A DNA stretch of 5,173 bases, taken from the NCBI GenBank assembly GCA_019090565.1, contig JAHRVS010000417.1:1-5173 (forward strand), given 5' to 3'. Positions 1-5,173 of this stretch are shown piece after piece. This DNA is from Gammaproteobacteria bacterium (GTDB taxonomy: Bacteria; Pseudomonadota; Gammaproteobacteria; Pseudomonadales; UBA3067). Both the position numbers and the translations under genes were made by a program. Every line of letters starts with the position of its first letter. The stretch's first letter is position 1. The notes below the pieces were generated by a model. The model was not told where the DNA came from. It saw nothing but the letters and a program-made list of their open reading frames with translations, and made no database searches.

Positions 1-1
1 G

Positions 2-1378
2 CTAAACCTACCTTATCATTCAGATAGCGCGCTTCTTTTTGAGAATATCCATCTCCTGCCTGGCGCTGTATTCCTTGATAGTTGCGCACAACACAGCAAG
101 CAGGGCCGCTACGATATATTGGCCGCCCTGCCTTATTTGCAGCTAGATTCTTTTCTCCAATATTCTGTCATAACCTCGCTATCGGAAGTAACATGTAGCC
201 GACAAGCTCCCTTTGATATTCTTAAGTCTCTGCTCATTAAAGAAAGTATAAAAAACCAATGCCAAGAACTGGCTGACCTGCCCTTTAGCGGAGGCGCCAT
301 TGCAGCAATAAATTATGAGTTAACCCATTCGTGTTTAAGTGAAGACATGCAAGGTTCCGACAGTGCACTGATGAATGCCGGGTTCTACGATGTTTTTATT
401 ATTGTTGATCACCGAAATAAAAGCTGTACTGCCTATTCTCTGGGTGAACATACCACTGAAAGATTTCAACGGCTTATTAAAGCGGCCAGACAAGTAAGAG
501 CCCCTGACTCTTTCAAATTAAACCACACATTTAAACGGCATTTAACACCAGAGAGCTATCGCAAAAACTTCTCCTCCATTCAAGAGTTTATTCTTAGCGG
601 GGACTGCTACCAAATTAATTACACCCAACGCTTCGACGCACGTTATGCCGGTGACCCCTGGTTCGCATATAAAAAACTTCGCCAAATTAGCCCCGCTCCT
701 TTTTCAGCCTATGTAAATAGACCGCAGAGCGTGGTACTTAGTCATTCCCCTGAACAGTTCATACAGCACAACAATGGTAATATTACCAGTAAACCCATAA
801 AAGGAACCCGAGCACGAAAACCAAACCCTCAAGAAGATGCACTGCAACAATCTGAACTTATTCAAAGCAAAAAAGATCGCGCAGAAAACACCATGATTGT
901 CGATTTACTGCGCAACGATATCGGTCGAAATGCGATGATCGGGAGTGTGAACGTTCCACTTCTTTGTCAGTTAGAAAGCTACGCAAATGTGCACCACCTT
1001 GTCAGTACCATTACGGCTACTCTTGCTGAAAAAAGCCACCCCGTCGATCTATTTCGTGATAGTTTTCCCGGCGGCTCAATAACTGGCGCGCCCAAAAAGC
1101 GAGCAATGGAAATTATCGATGAACTCGAAGACTGCAAACGCAACATTTATTGCGGCAGCATCGCTTATTTTAGTTTTAACGGGAAATTAGACTCCAATAT
1201 CACCATTCGTACGCTCTTATGCGAGAAACCAGAAAACGAAGAAGAGGAAAGCAATATCTATTGCTGGGGAGGCGGAGGAATTATTGCGGACTCCACACTA
1301 AAAGAGGAATACCAAGAATCCATTGATAAGGTGTCTAACCTTTTAAAAACTCTCGAACAGACTTTTCGGTGCCGTTGA
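2..1378 (+). CDS. pabB: Aminodeoxychorismate synthase component I, 5'-truncated by the window edge
   Basis: PabB aminates chorismate to 4-amino-4-deoxychorismate, using ammonia supplied by the PabA glutaminase, as a step towards p-aminobenzoate and folate in the cytoplasm. The reading frame is open from base 2 to the TGA at 1376-1378, giving 458 visible residues; E. coli PabB has about 453. The N-terminal GRYDIL segment (bases 104-121) matches the SRFDI segment of E. coli PabB, so only about ten codons are probably missing upstream. The TTG at 119 lies inside this conserved region and is not the start. Chorismate-binding domain motifs follow in order: SGDCYQINYTQRF, KPIKGTRAR, KDRAENTMIVDLLRNDIGR, HHLVSTITA, FPGGSITGAPKKRAMEIIDE, and a C-terminal GGGGIIADS. 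The lysine of PIKGT (codon 800-802) is the PabB catalytic lysine; TrpE-type anthranilate synthases have alanine there, which favours PabB. A short acidic insertion (about bases 1223-1249) precedes the last strand. No pabA is in the window. It converges on nfuA. Confidence 0.96.
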   Translation, partial: LNLPYHSDSALLFENIHLLPGAVFLDSCAQHSKQGRYDILAALPYLQLDSFLQYSVITSLSEVTCSRQAPFDILKSLLIKESIKNQCQELADLPFSGGAIAAINYELTHSCLSEDMQGSDSALMNAGFYDVFIIVDHRNKSCTAYSLGEHTTERFQRLIKAARQVRAPDSFKLNHTFKRHLTPESYRKNFSSIQEFILSGDCYQINYTQRFDARYAGDPWFAYKKLRQISPAPFSAYVNRPQSVVLSHSPEQFIQHNNGNITSKPIKGTRARKPNPQEDALQQSELIQSKKDRAENTMIVDLLRNDIGRNAMIGSVNVPLLCQLESYANVHHLVSTITATLAEKSHPVDLFRDSFPGGSITGAPKKRAMEIIDELEDCKRNIYCGSIAYFSFNGKLDSNITIRTLLCEKPENEEEESNIYCWGGGGIIADSTLKEEYQESIDKVSNLLKTLEQTFRCR

Positions 1379-1398
1379 CAGTAGCTGTTTTCAACGGC
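1371..1398. terminator. Inverted repeat between convergent pabB and nfuA; possible bidirectional transcription stop
   Basis: GCCGTTGA at 1371-1378 and TCAACGGC at 1391-1398 form a perfect 8-bp stem around a 12-base loop. The left arm consists of the last pabB codons, including the stop codon. The position between two converging genes suits a shared terminator. No strong U-tract follows on either strand (CTATTATAAATT on +, ACCGAAAAGTC on -), so it is not a textbook intrinsic terminator. It could instead act as an mRNA 3'-end stabiliser. A second, weaker dyad, GTTGA (1412-1416) and TCAAC (1422-1426), overlaps the nfuA stop codon. Confidence 0.45.
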
Positions 1399-1421
1399 CT
1401 ATTATAAATTGGTTGAATTTA

Positions 1422-2063
1422 TCAACTGTAGTAGGCGTTCTCTGTCTGCGAATGATCGGTTTCATCCACGACACGCTTTAAACCAGGCACTTGCTCAAGT
1501 AGGGTTTTTTCTACACCGTCCTTTAACGTTACATTTACCGCTGAGCAGCCCTGACAACCACCACCAAATTGCAACACAGCCGTTGCGCCATCATCGACCA
1601 GCTCAACAAGAACCACATTCCCTCCATGGGAGGCTAGAGAAGGATTCACCTCCGCATGGAGAACGTGGTTAATCAATTGCTCCTTCGATGGGTTGGGGCC
1701 TAATTTTGGCACACGAGAGTGAGGTGCTTTGAAGGTAAGCTGGCCGCCCATGCGGTCTTTCGAGTAGTCGATAACAGCATCTTCAAGATACGGCACACTT
1801 TCTACTTCAATAAATGCAGTAAAGCCATTACAAGGAATTTGAACATCGGTAGGAACCACTTCGTCTGGCGCGCAGTATGCCATGCAACACTCAGCCATGG
1901 GTGTGCCGGGTTTTTCTACGAAAATACGCGCGCCGATTCCCTCAATATTTTGATTTACTAAAAGCTCGGCAAGGTAGGTCTGCGCAGAGTCAGTGATATC
2001 CACTATCACCGAGTTACTTCCAGAACTATCTATAGAACTACTACTAGAGGGTACGTCCGTCAT
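1422..2063 (-). CDS. nfuA: Fe-S cluster carrier/biogenesis protein NfuA
   Basis: NfuA receives [4Fe-4S] clusters and delivers them to cytoplasmic target enzymes, notably under oxidative stress or iron limitation. The 213-residue product has two parts. Residues about 18-112 form an A-type-like domain (VIVDITDSAQTYLAELL, then KPGTPMAECCMAYCAPDE, then PYLEDAVIDYSKDRMGGQLTFKAP). Residues about 125-208 form the Nfu domain (INHVLHAEVNPSLASHGGNVVLVEL, then LQFGGGCQGCSAVNVTLKDGVE). The CxxC cysteines, C170 and C173 (codons at 1554-1556 and 1545-1547, read on the - strand), are the cluster ligands in this family. Compared with the 191-residue E. coli protein there is a serine-rich N-terminal extension of about 20 residues. 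I chose the ATG at 2063 because AGGTGG lies 8 bases upstream; an in-frame GTG at 2075 falls inside that Shine-Dalgarno. The gene converges with pabB, diverges from metH, and appears monocistronic here. Confidence 0.96.
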   Translation of the reverse strand: MTDVPSSSSSIDSSGSNSVIVDITDSAQTYLAELLVNQNIEGIGARIFVEKPGTPMAECCMAYCAPDEVVPTDVQIPCNGFTAFIEVESVPYLEDAVIDYSKDRMGGQLTFKAPHSRVPKLGPNPSKEQLINHVLHAEVNPSLASHGGNVVLVELVDDGATAVLQFGGGCQGCSAVNVTLKDGVEKTLLEQVPGLKRVVDETDHSQTENAYYS

Positions 2064-2067
2064 TCCT

Positions 2068-2092
2068 ATATCCACCTAAATTAGTCAAGTAT
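2068..2092 (-). promoter_or_regulatory. Candidate IscR-type operator for nfuA
   Basis: On the - strand, ATACTTGACTA and TAGGTGGATAT are separated by three bases (ATT), giving a 25-bp imperfect dyad with 6 of 11 mirrored positions matching. From memory, the proteobacterial type-1 IscR motif has the form ATAnTTGACTnnnTTACTCGGGTAT. The left half fits well; the right half diverges in its core, where it doubles as the Shine-Dalgarno. The site covers the predicted transcription start downstream of the TATAAT box, a position suited to repression. nfuA is a known IscR-regulon member in several gammaproteobacteria. The assignment is inferred from motif resemblance and context. Confidence 0.45.
2072..2077 (-). 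promoter_or_regulatory. nfuA ribosome binding site that fixes the start codon
   Basis: Read on the - strand, AGGTGG is followed by eight bases and then ATG at 2063-2061. This is the best purine-rich match near the gene. The alternative upstream GTG start (2075-2073) would lie within it and has no comparable site upstream, so the ATG is preferred. Confidence 0.7.
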
Positions 2093-2098
2093 TTTTGC

Positions 2099-2127
2099 AT
2101 TATACCCCTTTAACGGGGAAAATCACT
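2099..2127 (-). promoter_or_regulatory. Predicted nfuA promoter
   Basis: A perfect -10 box, TATAAT, is read on the - strand at 2104-2099. With a 17-base spacer the -35 position is AGTGAT (2127-2122), a poor match to TTGACA, so the promoter may depend on an activator or be intrinsically weak. Transcription would start near 2091-2092, giving a leader of about 28 bases that contains the AGGTGG ribosome binding site. A CCCC/GGGG dyad fills most of the spacer. Confidence 0.5.
2105..2118. repeat. Short GC-rich dyad inside the nfuA promoter spacer
   Basis: CCCC (2105-2108) and GGGG (2115-2118) flank TTTAAC in otherwise AT-rich DNA. The arms abut the nfuA -10 box and fit between it and the presumed -35 position. 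It may be part of a regulator site or chance; a 4-bp stem is too short to prove anything. Confidence 0.25.
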
Positions 2128-2132
2128 TCCTC

Positions 2133-2161
2133 GCAACATTTGCATGCTATTTTGTTAGAAT
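2133..2161 (+). promoter_or_regulatory. Candidate metH promoter with extended -10
   Basis: TGTTAGAAT (2153-2161) has the extended -10 form TGn followed by TAGAAT, a 5 of 6 match to TATAAT. At 17-base spacing the -35 is GCAACA (2133-2138), matching TTGACA only in the last three positions, which is common for extended -10 promoters. Transcription would start near 2167 and give a leader of about 41 bases that includes the weak ribosome binding site. That leader is too short for a cobalamin or SAM riboswitch. Confidence 0.35.
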
Positions 2162-2191
2162 GGACATTTTTAACGAATTTGCTTTGATACT

Positions 2192-2197
2192 AGTAGG
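2192..2197 (+). promoter_or_regulatory. Weak metH ribosome binding site
   Basis: AGTAGG lies 11 bases before the ATG at 2209. It is a partial Shine-Dalgarno at slightly long spacing. An in-frame TAG at 2194-2196 excludes any earlier start, so the ATG at 2209 is the only reasonable initiation codon. Confidence 0.4.
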
Positions 2198-2208
2198 CCC
2201 TGATAATA

Positions 2209-5173
2209 ATGAATAGATCTGATCGCATTAATGCCCTGAACCTTGCCCTCCAAAAGCGCATACTTTTTCTTGATGGTGCCATGGGGACGATGATACAGGG
2301 CTACAAGCTCGAAGAAGCCGATTATCGAGGACAACGCTTTATCGAACACCCGTGCGATGTCAAAGGCAACAACGACCTGCTGTCAATCACTCAACCGGGC
2401 ATTATTCAGGATATCCATGAGGCCTACCTCGAAGCCGGCTCGGACATTCTTGAAACCAACACCTTCAATGCGACCACCATTTCTCAAGCCGATTACGAAA
2501 TGGAGAGCATCGTCTACGAGATCAACTACCATTCGGCTCAGGCCGCGCGCAAAGCTGCCGACAAATACACAGCCCTGACACCAGACAAGCCTCGTTTTGT
2601 CGCAGGCGTGCTCGGCCCCACTAGCCGCACGGCAACGCTTTCTCCCGATGTAAACCGACCCGGGTTTCGCAATGTCTCTTTCGATGAGCTAGTCACCACA
2701 TACGAAGAAGCCACCAAGGCACTCATTGACGGTGGTTCTGACATCATCCTGATAGAAACCGTGTTCGATACCTTAAATGCAAAAGCAGCCATTTTTGCCG
2801 TCCAGAACACCTATAAGCACATGGGTTTAAGCCTGCCGATTATGATTTCTGGCACCATTACCGATGCCAGCGGTCGCACCTTATCAGGTCAAACCACTGA
2901 GGCCTTCTGGCGCTCCGTGGCCCATGCCAAACCCATATCAATTGGCCTTAATTGCGCCTTAGGGGCAGCGGAACTTCGCCCTCATATTTCCGATTTATCT
3001 GTTTTGGCCAACACCCACGTTAGCGCACACCCCAACGCAGGCTTGCCCAATGAGATGGGAGAGTACGACCAAACACCTGAAGAAATGGCTGCGTTATTAC
3101 GCGAGTTCGCTGACAGTGGCTTCTTGAATATCATTGGCGGCTGCTGCGGCACCAGCCCGGCCTTTATCAAAGCCATCGTCGATGCACTGGATGGCATGGC
3201 CCCTCGAAAAGTGCCAAGCCCTACCCCCATGCTGCACTTAAGTGGTTTAGAGCCACTTACCATCAACAGTGACTCATTGTTCGTAAACATCGGGGAGCGT
3301 ACCAATGTCACTGGCTCAGCCCGCTTTGCCCGCCTCGTTCTCGAAGGTGATTACGACACGGCCTTAGAAGTTGCCCGGCAACAAGTGGATGCCGGCGCAC
3401 AGGTTATTGATATCAACATGGATGAGGGCATGCTCGACTCCAAAGAGGCCATGGTTGAGTACCTGATGCTTATCGCCTCTGAACCTGATATCAGCCGCGT
3501 ACCCATCATGATCGACTCGTCTAAGTGGGAAGTCATCGAAGCGGGCTTAAAGTGCGTACAAGGCAAAAGCATCGTTAACTCCATCAGCTTAAAAGAAGGC
3601 GAAGAAAGCTTCATCCACCACGCCTCACTGTGCATGCAATATGGCGCTGCAATTATCGTAATGGCCTTTGATGAACGCGGCCAAGCAGATACCGCTGAAC
3701 GAAAGGTTGAAATTTGCAGGCGCTCGTATGAGGTGCTGGTCAACAAGGTGGGCTTTCCTCCCGAAGACATTATTTTTGACCCCAATATTTTCGCCATTGC
3801 CACCGGTATCGAGGAACATAATAACTACGCCATCGACTTTATCGATGCCTGCCGATTTATTCAAAACGAGCTGCCTTTCGCCCTCACCTCGGGCGGCGTC
3901 AGTAATGTTTCCTTTTCATTTCGCGGCAATAACCCCGTGCGCGAAGCCATTCATGCTGTCTTCCTTTACCACTCCATCAAGGCCGGCCTCACTATGGGCA
4001 TTGTTAACGCAGGGCAACTTGAGGTCTATGAAACCATTGACCCTGAACTGCGTGAACGGGTAGAAGATGTCGTGCTTAATCGCCGCGATGATGCCACCGA
4101 TCGCCTGTTAGAAATTGCAGAAACGGTCAAAGGAGGGCCATCAAAAGACACCGGCCCTGATTTAAGCTGGCGCGAGCAAGATGTGGAAAAACGCATCCAG
4201 CATGCCTTGGTCAAAGGCATTAACCAGTTCATTGTGGAAGACACCGAAGAAGCTCGGCAACAAATCGCCAACCCCGTTGACGTGATTGAAGGCCCCCTGA
4301 TGGCCGGTATGAATGTGGTCGGCGATTTATTTGGCGAAGGGAAAATGTTTCTTCCGCAGGTGGTAAAAAGTGCCCGCGTGATGAAACAGGCCGTGTCTCA
4401 CCTGCTGCCCTACATCGAAGCACAGCAAACGGGTAAGACCGAAGCCAAAGGTAAAATCCTTATGGCAACCGTTAAGGGCGATGTGCACGATATCGGGAAA
4501 AACATTGTTGGTGTGGTGCTGAGCTGTAATAACTATGAAGTCATTGACCTCGGTGTCATGGTGCCCGCCGAAAAGATATTGCAAACCGCCAAAGAAGAAA
4601 ATGTCGATATTATAGGGCTAAGCGGGCTAATTACGCCCTCTTTGGATGAAATGGTTCATCTAGCAAAAGAAATGGAAAGACTGAATTTTGAGATCCCACT
4701 TATGATTGGTGGAGCCACTACGTCTAAGGCCCACACAGCTATCAAGATTGAGCAACACTATACGCGCAATGCCACCGTGCACGTTTTAGATGCCTCTCGC
4801 TCTGTGGCGGTTGCCAGCAAGCTACTCAGCCCAACGCAAAGTGAAAATTTTAAAGCTGAAATTCGCGAAGAGTACCAGTTAACTAGGGAGCGGCGTGCCA
4901 ACCGATCAAAGAAGGAAGTTTTTCTCGCCTATGACGATGCTGTCAAAAATCGCGTTAACATTGATTGGAAAAACTACCAGCCGCCCAAACCTAGCTTTTT
5001 GGGGACAAAAGTTTTTGACGACTACTCACTTGAAGAGCTGGTCCCCTACATCGATTGGACGCCCTTTTTCCATTCTTGGGAGCTGGCCGGACGCTATCCT
5101 AAAATCCTCAAGGATGAAATCATTGGTGAACAAGCCCAACAACTCTTTGACGACGCCCAGGTTTTACTGCAAA
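2209..5173 (+). CDS. metH: Cobalamin-dependent methionine synthase, 3'-truncated by the window edge
   Basis: MetH transfers a methyl group from 5-methyltetrahydrofolate through cobalamin to homocysteine, making methionine and tetrahydrofolate in the cytoplasm. The 988 visible codons are open throughout; E. coli MetH has 1227 residues, so about 240 lie beyond the window. Domains in order: homocysteine-binding (about 1-335), with zinc ligands C249 (GLNCAL), C312 and C313 (GGCCGT); methyltetrahydrofolate-binding (about 355-640), with FVNIGERTN, DINMDEGM, IDSSKW and DPNIFAIATGIEEHNNY; helical cap and cobalamin-binding (about 650-895), with DVHDIGKN, SGLITPS and GGATTSKAHT. H760 is the expected lower axial cobalt ligand, with D758 and S811 completing the triad; these correspond to E. 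coli H759, D757 and S810. The reactivation domain, which uses AdoMet and flavodoxin, begins near 900; YIDWTPFF carries D949, probably equivalent to E. coli D946. All checkable key residues are present. The gene diverges from nfuA. Confidence 0.98.
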   Translation, partial: MNRSDRINALNLALQKRILFLDGAMGTMIQGYKLEEADYRGQRFIEHPCDVKGNNDLLSITQPGIIQDIHEAYLEAGSDILETNTFNATTISQADYEMESIVYEINYHSAQAARKAADKYTALTPDKPRFVAGVLGPTSRTATLSPDVNRPGFRNVSFDELVTTYEEATKALIDGGSDIILIETVFDTLNAKAAIFAVQNTYKHMGLSLPIMISGTITDASGRTLSGQTTEAFWRSVAHAKPISIGLNCALGAAELRPHISDLSVLANTHVSAHPNAGLPNEMGEYDQTPEEMAALLREFADSGFLNIIGGCCGTSPAFIKAIVDALDGMAPRKVPSPTPMLHLSGLEPLTINSDSLFVNIGERTNVTGSARFARLVLEGDYDTALEVARQQVDAGAQVIDINMDEGMLDSKEAMVEYLMLIASEPDISRVPIMIDSSKWEVIEAGLKCVQGKSIVNSISLKEGEESFIHHASLCMQYGAAIIVMAFDERGQADTAERKVEICRRSYEVLVNKVGFPPEDIIFDPNIFAIATGIEEHNNYAIDFIDACRFIQNELPFALTSGGVSNVSFSFRGNNPVREAIHAVFLYHSIKAGLTMGIVNAGQLEVYETIDPELRERVEDVVLNRRDDATDRLLEIAETVKGGPSKDTGPDLSWREQDVEKRIQHALVKGINQFIVEDTEEARQQIANPVDVIEGPLMAGMNVVGDLFGEGKMFLPQVVKSARVMKQAVSHLLPYIEAQQTGKTEAKGKILMATVKGDVHDIGKNIVGVVLSCNNYEVIDLGVMVPAEKILQTAKEENVDIIGLSGLITPSLDEMVHLAKEMERLNFEIPLMIGGATTSKAHTAIKIEQHYTRNATVHVLDASRSVAVASKLLSPTQSENFKAEIREEYQLTRERRANRSKKEVFLAYDDAVKNRVNIDWKNYQPPKPSFLGTKVFDDYSLEELVPYIDWTPFFHSWELAGRYPKILKDEIIGEQAQQLFDDAQVLLQ

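Noticed and set aside
1409..1672. Open frame on the + strand antisense to nfuA
   Set aside because: It overlaps the conserved Nfu domain coding sequence on the other strand. Its predicted protein is low-complexity His/Pro/Arg-rich and resembles no family I recognise.
2064..2075. GTG at 2075 as the nfuA start, giving four extra residues
   Set aside because: The codon lies within AGGTGG, the best Shine-Dalgarno for the ATG at 2063, and has no ribosome binding site of its own.
2083..2088. TTGACT on the - strand as a -35 box for nfuA
   Set aside because: A matching -10 would fall at about the ATG, with no TATAAT-like sequence there. The perfect TATAAT lies upstream instead, so TTGACT reads better as part of an operator.
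2161..2191. TGGACA plus GATACT as a metH promoter
   Set aside because: The 19-base spacer is long, and the start site would leave a leader of about 11 bases without the AGTAGG site. The extended -10 at 2153-2161 fits better, although neither is proven.
2064..2208. Cobalamin or SAM riboswitch upstream of metH
   Set aside because: The whole intergenic region is 145 bp, and the probable leader is about 41 bases with no conserved riboswitch boxes or supporting stems.
3351..3864. Overlapping open frames on the - strand opposite the metH pterin domain, plus one on the + strand in another frame
   Set aside because: They lie entirely inside continuous, strongly conserved MetH coding sequence, and their products show no recognisable motifs.
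1..5173. Mobile element, CRISPR array, tRNA/rRNA or toxin-antitoxin content
   Set aside because: No terminal repeats, regularly spaced repeats, transposase motifs or tRNA-like folds were seen. Nearly all the sequence is accounted for by three housekeeping genes.

Overview
The window holds three core-metabolism genes and no mobile, phage, defence, CRISPR or RNA-gene signal. The protein sequences (an NfuA with a degenerate A-type domain, a PabB with a PIKGT motif, and a MetH very close to the enterobacterial enzyme) indicate a gammaproteobacterium. Base composition is moderate and the intergenic DNA is AT-rich. A marine or Cellvibrio/Pseudomonas-like lineage is plausible, but the sequence does not settle the genus.

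Layout: (1) 1-1378, + strand: pabB, aminodeoxychorismate synthase component I, cut at its 5' end by the window edge. (2) 1371-1398: a perfect 8-bp inverted repeat that starts in the last pabB codons and lies between the convergent pabB and nfuA. (3) 1422-2063, - strand: nfuA, an Fe-S cluster carrier protein with a serine-rich N-terminal extension. (4) 2064-2208: a 145-bp divergent control region with a consensus -10 box and an IscR-like dyad for nfuA, and a candidate extended -10 promoter for metH. (5) 2209-5173, + strand: metH, cobalamin-dependent methionine synthase, cut at its 3' end inside the AdoMet-activation domain. Its 988 codons are open with no frameshift.

The genes are not one operon: pabB and nfuA converge, and nfuA and metH diverge. 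There is a loose metabolic theme. PabB feeds p-aminobenzoate into folate synthesis, MetH uses methyl-tetrahydrofolate to make methionine, and NfuA maintains Fe-S enzymes. Neighbourhood alone does not prove a functional link.

I found no convincing undescribed system. The observations most worth checking are regulatory: the IscR-like dyad that overlaps both the predicted nfuA transcription start and its ribosome binding site, and the compact back-to-back nfuA/metH promoter region.
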